DNA of 14,110 nt. It comes from Bacillota bacterium (GTDB lineage: Bacteria > Bacillota > Clostridia > Oscillospirales > Acutalibacteraceae). This document shows positions 1 to 8,100 of this stretch, piece after piece (the first letter of the stretch is position 1; each line of letters starts with the position of its first letter). The notes beneath the pieces are model-generated. The model saw only the letters and a program-made list of their open reading frames with translations, did not search any database and was not told the origin of the DNA. The position numbers and the translations under genes were made by a program. The stretch is from NCBI GenBank assembly GCA_023420245.1, contig JAEZWL010000196.1, positions 1 to 14,110 on the forward strand, written 5' to 3'.

Positions 1-1548
1 TGCAAGCGCCTCATGGTTATGAGGGTCCATGTAGCGGAGGAAATACCAGGAGGAACCGGCCCACTGAGGCATAGTATCCGTCTCACGCTTCGCCTTGCCG
101 CCGCAATGCGGGCAGGTGGTTTCAACCCAGTCGTTCATATGGGCAAGCGGAGATTCTCCGTTGTCGGTAGGCTCGTAGGATTTCACTTCCGGCAGCTGAA
201 GCGGAAGCTCGCTCTCCGGAATCGCCACATAACCGCATTTCTCGCAGTACACGATCGGGATGGGTTCTCCCCAATAGCGCTGGCGCGAGAATACCCAGTC
301 GCGAAGCTTGAAGTTTACTTTGGATTGACCGATTCCCTTTTCGATAATATAATCGATGATCTTCTTCTTTGCTTCTTCAACGGACAGCCCGTCGAGAATC
401 CCGGAATTCACTAAAATACCGGTCTCGCAGTCGGTAAAGGGTTCGTTCTGAACATCTCCGCCCTTGACGACCTCGATAATCGGAAGATTGAACTTCTTGG
501 CAAATTCCCAGTCACGGGTGTCATGACCCGGAACCGCCATGATCGCGCCCGTTCCGTAGGAAACCAATACATAATCAGAAATAAAAATCGGAATCTCTTT
601 TCCGGTTACCGGATTCATTGCGGATACGCCTTCCAGGCGGACTCCGGTCTTATCCTTAGCAACCTCCGTGCGTTCAAAATCAGATTTTTTAGCGGCTTCA
701 CTCTGATAAGTACGGACTTCTTCGAGATTTTTCAGCTTTTCCGCCCATTTTTCCAGCACCGGATGCTCCGGTGAAACGACCATGTAAGTAACGCCGTAGA
801 GAGTATCCGGTCTTGTCGTGTAAACGGTGAGCTTGTCGCCGATGGTGGTGCCGAAATCCACCTCGGCACCGGTCGAACGTCCGATCCAGTTTGTCTGCTG
901 CGTTTTTACGCGGTCGGGATAATCCACCAGGCTGAGATCATCAATCAGGCGCTGCGCGTATTCCGTAATTTTGAGCATCCACTGCGATTTTACCTTATGA
1001 ACAACCTCACTGCCGCAACGCTCGCAAACCCCGTTTACCACTTCCTCGTTTGCGAGTACGCATTTGCAGGAAGTACACCAGTTAACCGCCATTTCCTTTT
1101 TATAGGCAAGATCGTGCTGAAACAGCTGGAGGAAAATCCACTGGGTCCACTTATAATACTCCGGGTCTGTTGTATTGATTTCACGCGACCAGTCAAAGGA
1201 AATTCCGAGGGCTTGAAGCTGCTGCTTAAAACGAGCGATATTCTTCTTGGTTACCTCCGCCGGGTGCACATGGTTCTTAATCGCAAAGTTTTCCGTTGGA
1301 AGGCCGAATGCGTCCCACCCGATTGGGTAGAGAACATTATATCCCTCCATCCTGCGTTTTCTCGCGATAATGTCGATTGCCGTGTAGGAGCGCGGATGAC
1401 CGACGTGAAGCCCTTGCCCGGATGGGTAGGGAAATTCAATCAGCGCGTAATACTTGGGCTTTGAAGAACTGTTCGACGCGTGAAAAACGCCTTCCTGTTC
1501 CCATCTATCCTGCCATTTTTTTTCAACTGGTTTATGATCGTATTTCAT
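1..1548 (-). CDS. leuS: Leucyl-tRNA synthetase, N-terminal 516 codons (cut by window edge)
   Basis: Class I aminoacyl-tRNA synthetase that charges tRNA-Leu with leucine in the cytoplasm. The frame is open to base 1, so only the N-terminal part (516 residues; bacterial LeuRS is usually about 800-870) is present. The KMSKS loop and the anticodon-binding domain lie outside. Visible features are the Rossmann HIGH-type signature HVGH (48-51) in PYPSGQGLHVGHPRSYT, a zinc-type four-Cys cluster (C158, C161, C175, C178), and the CP1 editing domain with TTRPDTL (244-250) and GHDTRD (341-346). Two further CxxC pairs follow (C435/C438, C479/C482), then WAGSSWYFLRYMDP near 496-510. The ATG at 1546-1548 is preceded by GGGAG about 12 bases upstream. 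A nearer upstream ATG hits a stop after four codons. The gene follows rsfS after 54 bases with no T-box-like leader room, so leuS is probably read from the upstream operon. Identification is very secure. Confidence 0.97.
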   Translation of the reverse strand, partial: MKYDHKPVEKKWQDRWEQEGVFHASNSSSKPKYYALIEFPYPSGQGLHVGHPRSYTAIDIIARKRRMEGYNVLYPIGWDAFGLPTENFAIKNHVHPAEVTKKNIARFKQQLQALGISFDWSREINTTDPEYYKWTQWIFLQLFQHDLAYKKEMAVNWCTSCKCVLANEEVVNGVCERCGSEVVHKVKSQWMLKITEYAQRLIDDLSLVDYPDRVKTQQTNWIGRSTGAEVDFGTTIGDKLTVYTTRPDTLYGVTYMVVSPEHPVLEKWAEKLKNLEEVRTYQSEAAKKSDFERTEVAKDKTGVRLEGVSAMNPVTGKEIPIFISDYVLVSYGTGAIMAVPGHDTRDWEFAKKFNLPIIEVVKGGDVQNEPFTDCETGILVNSGILDGLSVEEAKKKIIDYIIEKGIGQSKVNFKLRDWVFSRQRYWGEPIPIVYCEKCGYVAIPESELPLQLPEVKSYEPTDNGESPLAHMNDWVETTCPHCGGKAKRETDTMPQWAGSSWYFLRYMDPHNHEALA

Positions 1549-1602
1549 TCTTTTACTTCGCTCCCATATTTGATGATTTCACTTACCGACACGGAAAAAG
1601 CG

Positions 1603-1953
1603 TTACTCCATTGCGGATATGTCAATAGCCTCGCCATCCTGCCACAGGCGGTCAAGGTCATAGAACTGACGGGATTCCGCGGTAAAAACATGAATGATAA
1701 CGGAACCGTAATCCAAAAGTACCCACGAATTCGATCGAAACCCTTCGGTATGAAGCGGAGCGGTTTCGAGCTCTTTCAGCTTGAATTCCACTTCATCGGC
1801 AAGGGATTTAACATGTGTGCTGCTCGTGCCGGTTGCAAATACAAAATAGTCTGCAAGAATGGAGATATCCCTTATTCCAATCATCTTTAAATCCAGTGCC
1901 TTTTTACTGTTTAATATCTTTACTGCCTGAGTCGCAAGCTCCAATGATGTCAT
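1603..1953 (-). CDS. rsfS: Ribosomal silencing factor RsfS
   Basis: Small factor of the RsfS/YbeB/Iojap family. Family members bind ribosomal protein L14 (uL14) on the 50S subunit and block joining of the subunits when nutrients are short. The family core is clear: a DISILADYFVFATGTSS block, followed by HVKSLADEVE, then EGFRSNSWVLLDYGSVIIHVF and the RxFYDLDRLW segment near the end. The longest frame begins with TTG at 1960-1962, but that codon touches the Shine-Dalgarno AAAGG (1963-1967), which rules it out. The ATG at 1951-1953 lies 9 bases from the same site, giving 116 residues (MTSLELATQA...), the usual family length. It sits 26 bases after yqeK and 54 before leuS, the common Firmicute order. 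Confidence 0.95.
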   Translation of the reverse strand: MTSLELATQAVKILNSKKALDLKMIGIRDISILADYFVFATGTSSTHVKSLADEVEFKLKELETAPLHTEGFRSNSWVLLDYGSVIIHVFTAESRQFYDLDRLWQDGEAIDISAME

Positions 1954-1962
1954 TCTCTTCAA

Positions 1963-1967
1963 CCTTT
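1963..1967 (-). promoter_or_regulatory. Shine-Dalgarno site deciding the rsfS start
   Basis: Minus-strand AAAGG is followed by 9 bases and then ATG at 1951-1953. The alternative in-frame TTG (1960-1962) directly abuts this site and could not be used with it. A third candidate, an ATG just upstream, runs into TGA after three codons. Confidence 0.7.
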
Positions 1968-1979
1968 CATTTACTGAAA

Positions 1980-2546
1980 TTAAGATTTATAAGCCAGTAC
2001 CACCTGATTATAGGCAGCGATTGTATCGGGGTGAATCGTCTTATAGCGTTTTGCCAAATCAATGATGCTAAACGTCATTCCCTCTACCATAGCCTGCTCC
2101 AAGCTGGTTTCCGCCGCCTTACGCATGCTATGTACACCCTCATAATCGCGGTCGGCAGAAATAAAGTCCGCAATAAACAAAACCTTATCCAGCACGGTCA
2201 TATTTGCCCGACCGGTGGTATGGTAACGAACGGCATCCAGAATCTCACGATCCGTAATGCCGAGCTTATTTTCAAGGTATGCTGCGCCGAGCATCGCGTG
2301 CCAGAGCTTTTGCGAGCTGCGCTCCACCTCGCTTAAAACGATGTCGTAGCGGGTCATCATTTTCATCTGCTCGTCGGGAGAAACATCCTTCATAATATCG
2401 TGAAGAATGCCGGCTATTTGCGCCTTCTCCGGGTTCGCGCCATATTTCTTCGCCAGTATTTCTGCCGATCGACTGACACATACAGAGTGCGCAAAGCGCT
2501 TTTCCGTCAACAGAGGCCGAATAATCTCTTCATAATCAACAGTCAT
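1980..2546 (-). CDS. yqeK: YqeK-family HD-domain Ap4A hydrolase
   Basis: HD-superfamily metal-dependent phosphohydrolase of 188 residues. The YqeK family is described as symmetrical diadenosine tetraphosphate (Ap4A to 2 ADP) hydrolase, acting in the cytoplasm on a stress-linked dinucleotide. Metal ligands can be followed through the protein: H20 in RFAHSVCV, the H49-D50 doublet in GILHDIMKD, H83 in WHAMLGA, H109 in VRYHTTG, and D127 in KVLFIADFISADR. The length is typical. The ATG overlaps the nadD stop by 4 bases (ATGA, 2543-2546), and GGAG lies 8 bases upstream inside nadD, so translation is probably coupled. The family is recognised by sequence and by the nadD-yqeK-rsfS order. Substrate choice is known for the family, not proved here. 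Confidence 0.93.
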   Translation of the reverse strand: MTVDYEEIIRPLLTEKRFAHSVCVSRSAEILAKKYGANPEKAQIAGILHDIMKDVSPDEQMKMMTRYDIVLSEVERSSQKLWHAMLGAAYLENKLGITDREILDAVRYHTTGRANMTVLDKVLFIADFISADRDYEGVHSMRKAAETSLEQAMVEGMTFSIIDLAKRYKTIHPDTIAAYNQVVLAYKS

Positions 2547-3154
2547 TGTACACTCTCCAAATATAAATTATTCTCCATAATATAATCCGCAACCGCCGCA
2601 GGAACAAGCTCCGTGATGCTTTTTCCCTGTTTCACCGCGTCGCGCACCATCGTAGAGGATATCGGAAGATAATCAATATTCCCGATCACTGTTTTTGCCC
2701 CGTACCGCTCCAAAATAGCCGCATGCCGTTTTAAATTCTCCAGCCCGTCTCTGCTGCGCGGGGCGGCACAGAGGGTTGCGAGCGAATAGATTACCTTCGG
2801 TTCATACCAGCTTTGAATGGTGAGAAACATATCCTCACCGGTTATAAAATAAAACTCGGAGTCCGGATAGATTAATTTTAACTGCTTTAGCGTATCGGCG
2901 GTATAACTGGGACCGGCACGTCTCACCTCAATATCGCTGACCTCAAAAATGCTGTTTTTTGAAACCAAGCGGCACATCGCAAGCCTGTCCTCCGAAGAAA
3001 CCAGGTCAACCGCAATTTTATGAGGCGGTGTTTTGGTTGGAATCAAAAGCACTTTTTCGACACCCAGAAGATTCGCAAAGCGCATTGCCAGATGAATGTG
3101 TCCGTTATGAACCGGATTAAAGGTTCCGCCAAAAATTGCAATTTTGCACTTCAT
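2543..3154 (-). CDS. nadD: Nicotinate-nucleotide adenylyltransferase
   Basis: Transfers AMP from ATP to nicotinate mononucleotide, making deamido-NAD in de novo and salvage NAD synthesis. The 203-residue protein has the nucleotidyltransferase fold signature GGTFNPVHNGH (9-19), where the two His form the (H/T)xGH motif. It also has PPHK (43-46), SYTADTL (83-89), FITGEDMF (103-110) and the C-terminal ISSTMVR (165-171) that binds ATP phosphates. The length is normal. The ATG at 3152-3154 has GGAG 11 bases upstream. A gap of 83 bases, the longest in the window, separates it from yhbY and may hold a weak promoter. It overlaps yqeK by 4 bases. Confidence 0.97.
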   Translation of the reverse strand: MKCKIAIFGGTFNPVHNGHIHLAMRFANLLGVEKVLLIPTKTPPHKIAVDLVSSEDRLAMCRLVSKNSIFEVSDIEVRRAGPSYTADTLKQLKLIYPDSEFYFITGEDMFLTIQSWYEPKVIYSLATLCAAPRSRDGLENLKRHAAILERYGAKTVIGNIDYLPISSTMVRDAVKQGKSITELVPAAVADYIMENNLYLESVQ

Positions 3155-3177
3155 TTTTCTTCATACTCCGTGGTTCC

Positions 3178-3206
3178 ATAAAAACCTGATTGCTGCCTGT
3201 AATCAA
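3178..3206 (-). promoter_or_regulatory. Possible weak promoter ahead of nadD
   Basis: The minus strand reads TTGATT (3201-3206), a 17-base spacer, then TTTTAT (3178-3183). Each hexamer matches the sigma-A consensus at four of six positions, with ideal spacing. It lies in the longest gap of the window (3155-3237), where an internal promoter would fit. The gap is A/T-rich, so chance matches are easy. No rho-independent terminator is visible in the gap; only a short 5-bp repeat (TGATT/AATCA) is present. Confidence 0.25.
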
Positions 3207-3237
3207 CAAAAAACGGGAATGCTTTCTTTCTATCATA

Positions 3238-3543
3238 TTACTTTTTCGCCGCTTTGGGAAGAGTAATTTTAGGTTCTTTCACATTTCTGCGGTACAATAC
3301 AAATTTTGAGCCGATTACCTGAACAACCTCGGAATCAGTCTCTCCCGCAATTTGGTCGGCCGCTTCCCTGGAAGACACGGGGGCTGTTTCCAGCACCTTT
3401 GCTTTGATAATTTCTCGGGCGGTAAGAGCGTCGCCCGCCTGCTTGATGATATCGGAACCGATTCCCGATTTTCCCACCATTAAAATCGTATCCAAATCGT
3501 TTGCAAGAGAACGAAGGAAAGCGCGCTGTTTGCTGGTCAACAT
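3238..3543 (-). CDS. yhbY: CRM-domain ribosome assembly RNA-binding protein YhbY
   Basis: Single-domain CRM/YhbY protein of 101 residues (B. subtilis YqeI type), which associates with pre-50S particles through 23S rRNA. The fold signature is visible: N-terminal LTSKQRAFLRSLA, the glycine loop GKSGI (24-28), the AREIIKAKVL helix/strand (42-51) and the closing VVQVIGSKFVLYRR (73-86), followed by a short basic tail ending KAAKK. Start ATG 3541-3543 has a strong AAAGGAG 8 bases upstream, overlapping the end of rdgB, whose stop is 13 bases away. The yhbY-nadD-yqeK order is typical for Firmicutes. In many of them obgE precedes yhbY; here rdgB does. Confidence 0.95.
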   Translation of the reverse strand: MLTSKQRAFLRSLANDLDTILMVGKSGIGSDIIKQAGDALTAREIIKAKVLETAPVSSREAADQIAGETDSEVVQVIGSKFVLYRRNVKEPKITLPKAAKK

Positions 3544-3556
3544 ATTTATTTCTCCT

Positions 3557-4156
3557 TTAATTGCTTTGATTCACAGAATTGAATTTCTTACGCAAACCTT
3601 CCGCCAGCTCCCTCAGAGCCCTGCCACGATGACTGATGGCATCCTTTTCTGACGCGCTTAGCTCGGCAAAGGATTTTCCGCCCTCCACCAAAAAGATCGG
3701 GTCGTAGCCGAAGCCTCCGGTTCCGTTGGGCTGATACGCGATTGTTCCGGGGCATTCGCCCCGTACGTCAATCCGCTCTCCGTTCGGAAAAACACAGCAC
3801 ACCGCGCTGACAAATTTAGCAGTCCTCTTCTCTTTGGGAACCTCTTTTAAATTTGCGAGAAGCTTATTGTTGCGGTCCAGGTCAGTAGCGCCTTCTCCGG
3901 CATAACGCGCCGAATAAACGCCCGGCTCCCCGTTCAGAGCGTCCACCATCAGTCCGGAGTCGTCCGCAACAGCGGGCATTCCGGTCTGGCGGCAGGCGGC
4001 ATCCGCCTTTAAAAATGCATTTTGCTCAAACGTTGTTCCGGTTTCCTCCACCTCATCAAGCTCCGCAGTGGTGACCGTGATATTAAGAGGCTCCAGAATC
4101 CGTTCCAGTTCTGCTTTCTTTTTTAAATTATGGGTTGCAATTACAAAAGTAGTCAT
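3557..4156 (-). CDS. rdgB: XTP/dITP diphosphatase (RdgB/HAM1 family)
   Basis: Hydrolyses non-canonical purine triphosphates (dITP, XTP, ITP) to monophosphate and pyrophosphate, keeping deaminated bases out of DNA and RNA. All family motifs are present in 199 residues: the THNLKK phosphate-binding loop (8-13), TTFEQNAFLKA (41-51), the metal-binding DDSGL (65-69), GVYSARYAG (79-87), GTGGFGYDPIF (145-155) and the base-recognition SHRGRAL (175-181). The length is standard (about 195-205). The ATG at 4154-4156 has GAGG 6 bases upstream. It follows ftsY by 25 bases and precedes yhbY by 13, so it is probably co-transcribed with both. Confidence 0.97.
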   Translation of the reverse strand: MTTFVIATHNLKKKAELERILEPLNITVTTAELDEVEETGTTFEQNAFLKADAACRQTGMPAVADDSGLMVDALNGEPGVYSARYAGEGATDLDRNNKLLANLKEVPKEKRTAKFVSAVCCVFPNGERIDVRGECPGTIAYQPNGTGGFGYDPIFLVEGGKSFAELSASEKDAISHRGRALRELAEGLRKKFNSVNQSN

Positions 4157-4181
4157 ACATTTCCTCTATTTTCTTATTTGG

Positions 4182-5090
4182 TTATCTGGTAAACAAAGCT
4201 TCCGCAAAATCGTCAGCGTTAAACGGCTGAAGATCGTCAATTTGCTCCCCTACACCGATAAATTTCACCGGGAGGTCTAAATCCTCCCGAACGGCGAGAA
4301 TGACACCGCCGCGCGCGGTTCCATCCAGCTTGGTGAGAACGATTCCCGTGATGCCCGCAGCATTTTTAAACTCACGCGCCTGGTTCACCGCGTTCTGTCC
4401 GGTCGTCGCATCCAATACCAGAAGGACTTCCTTATCCGCGCCGGGCAGCTCGCGGTCAATAATACGGTTAATTTTCGCAAGCTCGTCCATCAGGTTTTTT
4501 TTATTGTGAAGCCTGCCGGCAGTATCGCAGATAACAATATCCGCGTTCCTTGCCTTTGCCGCAGCAATGGAATCAAATACAACGGAGGCAGGGTCGCTGC
4601 CCTCCGCCTGTTTAATCAAATCCACTCCGGCGCGCTGCGCCCATACCTCCAGCTGCTCAATCGCCGCCGCCCGGAAGGTATCCGCGGCGCCCAGAATCAC
4701 CTTTTTTCCGCTTTTTTTCAGCATTGCGGCAATCTTACCGATCGTTGTGGTTTTGCCCACACCGTTTACGCCGATTACGAGAATAACGGAAGGTCTGGTT
4801 GAAACACGCAGCTCTTCGCCGCCCCGCAGCATGTCGGCGACGGTATTACGCAGCATATCGTAAATGGTATTTGGATCTGTCACACCGTTTGCCTTAACCT
4901 GTTTGCGCAGGGAATCGCAGATACTTTCCGCTGTATGGACGCCAACATCGCCCATCACCAACAATTCCTCCAGCTGTTCAAAAAGGGATTCATCGATTGC
5001 GGTGAACGAATTGAGCATTGATTCCACGGATTTGCTCAGGCTATCCCGCGTTTTCTTTAATCCCTCTTTAATTTTTGAGAAAAACCCCAT
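4182..5090 (-). CDS. ftsY: Signal recognition particle receptor FtsY
   Basis: GTPase that docks SRP-ribosome complexes at the membrane for co-translational insertion. The 302-residue protein has the short form of the family: a brief basic amphipathic start (MGFFSKIKEGLKKTRDSLSK), then N domain helices to about residue 95, with no long acidic A domain. The GTPase motifs of the NG domain are complete: G1 GVNGVGKT (107-114), G2 DTFRAAA (137-143), G3 DTAGR (189-193), the DATTGQNA block (228-235), G4 TKLD (253-256) and G5 GVGEQ (279-283). The ATG at 5088-5090 has AAAGGAG 9 bases upstream. It follows smc by 32 bases, the classic smc-ftsY pair. The usual partner ffh does not follow here. Confidence 0.98.
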   Translation of the reverse strand: MGFFSKIKEGLKKTRDSLSKSVESMLNSFTAIDESLFEQLEELLVMGDVGVHTAESICDSLRKQVKANGVTDPNTIYDMLRNTVADMLRGGEELRVSTRPSVILVIGVNGVGKTTTIGKIAAMLKKSGKKVILGAADTFRAAAIEQLEVWAQRAGVDLIKQAEGSDPASVVFDSIAAAKARNADIVICDTAGRLHNKKNLMDELAKINRIIDRELPGADKEVLLVLDATTGQNAVNQAREFKNAAGITGIVLTKLDGTARGGVILAVREDLDLPVKFIGVGEQIDDLQPFNADDFAEALFTR

Positions 5091-5122
5091 ATCACGTTAC
5101 TCCTTTGTTATGCGGAATAAAA

Positions 5123-8100
5123 TCATCCGCTTGCCTGTTTGATTCCCAGTCTGGTTTCAATTTCGGATACGCGCAGCTCCAAAAGCTTTGAAACACCTTC
5201 ATCCTGCATGGTAACGCCGTACAAAACATCCGCTTCTTCCATACTGCCGCGCCGGTGCGTTATCACAATAAACTGCGTGTTTTTATTCATCCGGCGAAGG
5301 TAGGTGGCAAACCGAACAACGTTAACGTCGTCCAGCGCCGCTTCAATTTCATCAAGAACGCAGAAGGGCGGCGGATTCACCTTCATGATAGCAAAGTAAA
5401 GTGCGATTGCAACCAGCGCTTTTTCACCGCCGGAGAGCGACTCCAGATGAGAAACAATTTTACCCGGCGGCTGCACGGAGATTTCAATGCCGGAGTTTAA
5501 TACATCATCCGGCGCGCTTAATGTCAGCTCAGAGGTTCCCCCGCCGAACAGCTCGCGGAAGGTCTGGCTGAAATTCTGGTTAATCAGCTGAAATCTGGTG
5601 ATAAAAAGCTCGCGCATCTGGCGGGTAAGGTCGCCGATCAGCTTACCGAGCTCTTCGCGGCTTTTCTCCACATCATTCACCTGAGCAGTGATGAATTCAT
5701 AGCGCTCGGAGACTTCTTTATACTCCTCGACCGCCGCGACATTGACTGTGCCAAGCGCTTTGATTTTGTTTTTCAGCTCATTCAGCCGTCTTTGGGCTTT
5801 GGAGAGGTCTTCAATTTTATCTCCGATTTCTTCCGCTTCCCTACGGGTCAATTCATATTCTTCCCATAAGCGGCTGATAATTTCATCATATTCTTTTTGC
5901 AGACCGGCTTTCCTCTCCTCAAGACGGGCGAGGTCATGTCCGATTTTCTCTTTTTCGGAAGACTTCTCTCTTTCCTTCACACGCAATTCTGTAGTGATAC
6001 GCTCGTAATCCATGCGTTTCGCGTTCAGCTCCTCAATTTGGAGCTTGGACCGGTTCGCGGAATCCCGCAGGCTCTGCGCCTGCCCGTGGAGCTGTTCAAT
6101 CTGCTCGGACAGTGCGCTGCTCGTCTGCTGCAGCAACTGAATTTCCTCCCGCAATGTTTCCGTTTTTCCGGCATGATCCGCTTTACGGCGCTCGATATCT
6201 TCAATACTTGCCTGCAAAGCTTCCGTATCCTTTTGCGCGGACAAACCGGCAATACGGATTTCCTGCATAGCGGTGTTCAATTCATCAATTTTTTGATTCA
6301 ATCCGCTGCGGCGGCTGCTGATCTGATCTAAATCCGCCTGTAGCGCTTGAATACTTTCCGATACGTGAAGCGATTTTTCCTGCGCGCTTCGCTGTATCTT
6401 CTTTTGCTCATTCAAACGCGCCCCGGCAGTCTGTTTTTCGTTTTCCAGAGCTTCCATATCCTTTTGAACCGCAGCAAATTCAGCCGCCGCCCTTTTCTGC
6501 TCGGTCTCGATTTTATAGCGTTCTTCCTGCACGGAAGCAAGCTCGCCTTTCGAAGCTGTGAGTGCGGCTTCCGCCGCTGAGACCTCCTCCGTCACCGCTT
6601 TCAGCGCGGCGGCGGCCTGTTCTGCCTTGGACTTTAATTCCTCCGCTTCCGCCTTCAGACGTTCAATTTCCGCGGCACGGCTGAGCAAGCCGGAGTTTTT
6701 TGCCAAAGAACCGCCCGTCAGGGAACCGCCGGCATTGACAACCTGTCCGTCCAGCGTAACAATGCGGAACCGGTAGCCGTAGCGCTTTGCGATTGCCACC
6801 GCGCTGTCCAAATCCTCCGCTACCGCGATACGCCCTAACAGGGAATTTAATATCCCGTTGTATTTTTCCTCGCAGCTACAGAGACGACCCGCGACGCCGA
6901 CAAAGCCAGGGCATTCCTCCAGCCCCTTTTCCTGCAATACATTGCCGTTAATTGTGGTAAGCGGAAGGAAAGTGGCGCGTCCGGAATCCCGCTGTTTGAG
7001 CAGCTGAATGGCGCGTTTCGCATCCTGCTCATTTCCGACGACGATATTTTGCATTGACGCGCCCAACGCGATTTCAACCGCGACGGCGTACTGCGCCGGA
7101 ACATGAATCAGGCGGGAAACAGGTCCGTGAATCCCGCTGATGGTTCCGCGCCCGGCTTCCTTCATAATGACCTTTACGCTTTGCGAAAAGCCCTCCAGAT
7201 TACGTTCCAGCTCTTCAAGTAAATGGGCGCGGCGCGCGCGGTCCTGCGCGTCCAGATTCAGACTGTCACACTGTGCTTTTGCCGTTCCCAGCTTCTGGCG
7301 GCGGGTGTTGAGACGCAGCTCATAGCCCTTAATGGTATTGGTTAAGGACTGAATGCGGTCGTCCGTATCGGAAAGCATCGCGGCGTAGTCGTTTGCGGCG
7401 TTTTTCAATTCATCCGCTTGCGCCTGCTTTTCCTTTACCGTACCGTCCACAGAAGAAAGGCGAAGCTCGATTTCGGAAATAGAGGATGCTGCGGTCATTT
7501 CGGCTACTTTCATTTCGGTTGCTTGGGCGGTCAGTTCAGTAATCCGGCGCATATAACCGTCGACTTTCCCGTCTGTTTCGCTCATCCCCTGCCGAATCTG
7601 TTCGATATCCCGTCCGCAGGCCTGTGATTCCCTATTCTTTTCTTCTATGTATCGGGTTTTTTCACCGATCAGCTTTTTCTTTTCTTCAATTTCTTTGTCC
7701 ATATCCTGCGCGGATTGTGCGCTCAGGGCGATTTCACGCCGGATACGCTCGATATTCTCATGATTATGCTGAATATCGTTCTGCAAAACCAGAGCCTCGC
7801 CGTCCTTTTGGGCGGCATTCTCTTCCAGCTTCGAGGATTCCTGACGAATCTCATCGATTTTCACGGAGCAGGCATTGGAGCTGCTGAAATTCTCATTGAT
7901 TTCGGTATCTATCTCATTCAGCTCGACGTCAACAGCGTCGTGCTGATTCTGCGCGATAATAATTTTATCCTCATGCTCCCGCAATACTCTGCCGGATTGT
8001 TCCAGCGTGTTGAGCCAGATTCCGATTTCAAGCGTACGCTTTTCCCCGGCGTATCCAAGGTATTGCTGCGCCTTTTCCGCCTGCTCCTTTAACGGACCGA

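Noticed and set aside
997..1464. Long plus-strand frame of 155 codons antisense to leuS
   Set aside because: It lies wholly inside the secure leuS frame, has no family motifs or good ribosome site, and is the kind of shadow expected opposite a conserved GC-balanced gene.
1549..1602. T-box leader ahead of leuS
   Set aside because: Only 54 bases separate rsfS from leuS; there is no room for the specifier stem and antiterminator and no T-box-like sequence is visible.
1815..2336. Plus-strand frame of 173 codons across rsfS and yqeK
   Set aside because: It crosses two well-supported genes on the other strand and shows no motif or ribosome site of its own.
3191..3205. Hairpin TGATT/AATCA in the yhbY-nadD gap as a terminator
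   Set aside because: A 5-bp A/T-rich stem with a 9-base loop is too weak and the following sequence does not look like a terminator tail.
5742..7887. Several plus-strand frames antisense to the smc coiled coil
   Set aside because: They are overlapping shadows of the repetitive Glu/Lys/Gln/Leu codons of smc, with biased Ser/Arg/Phe content and no domain.
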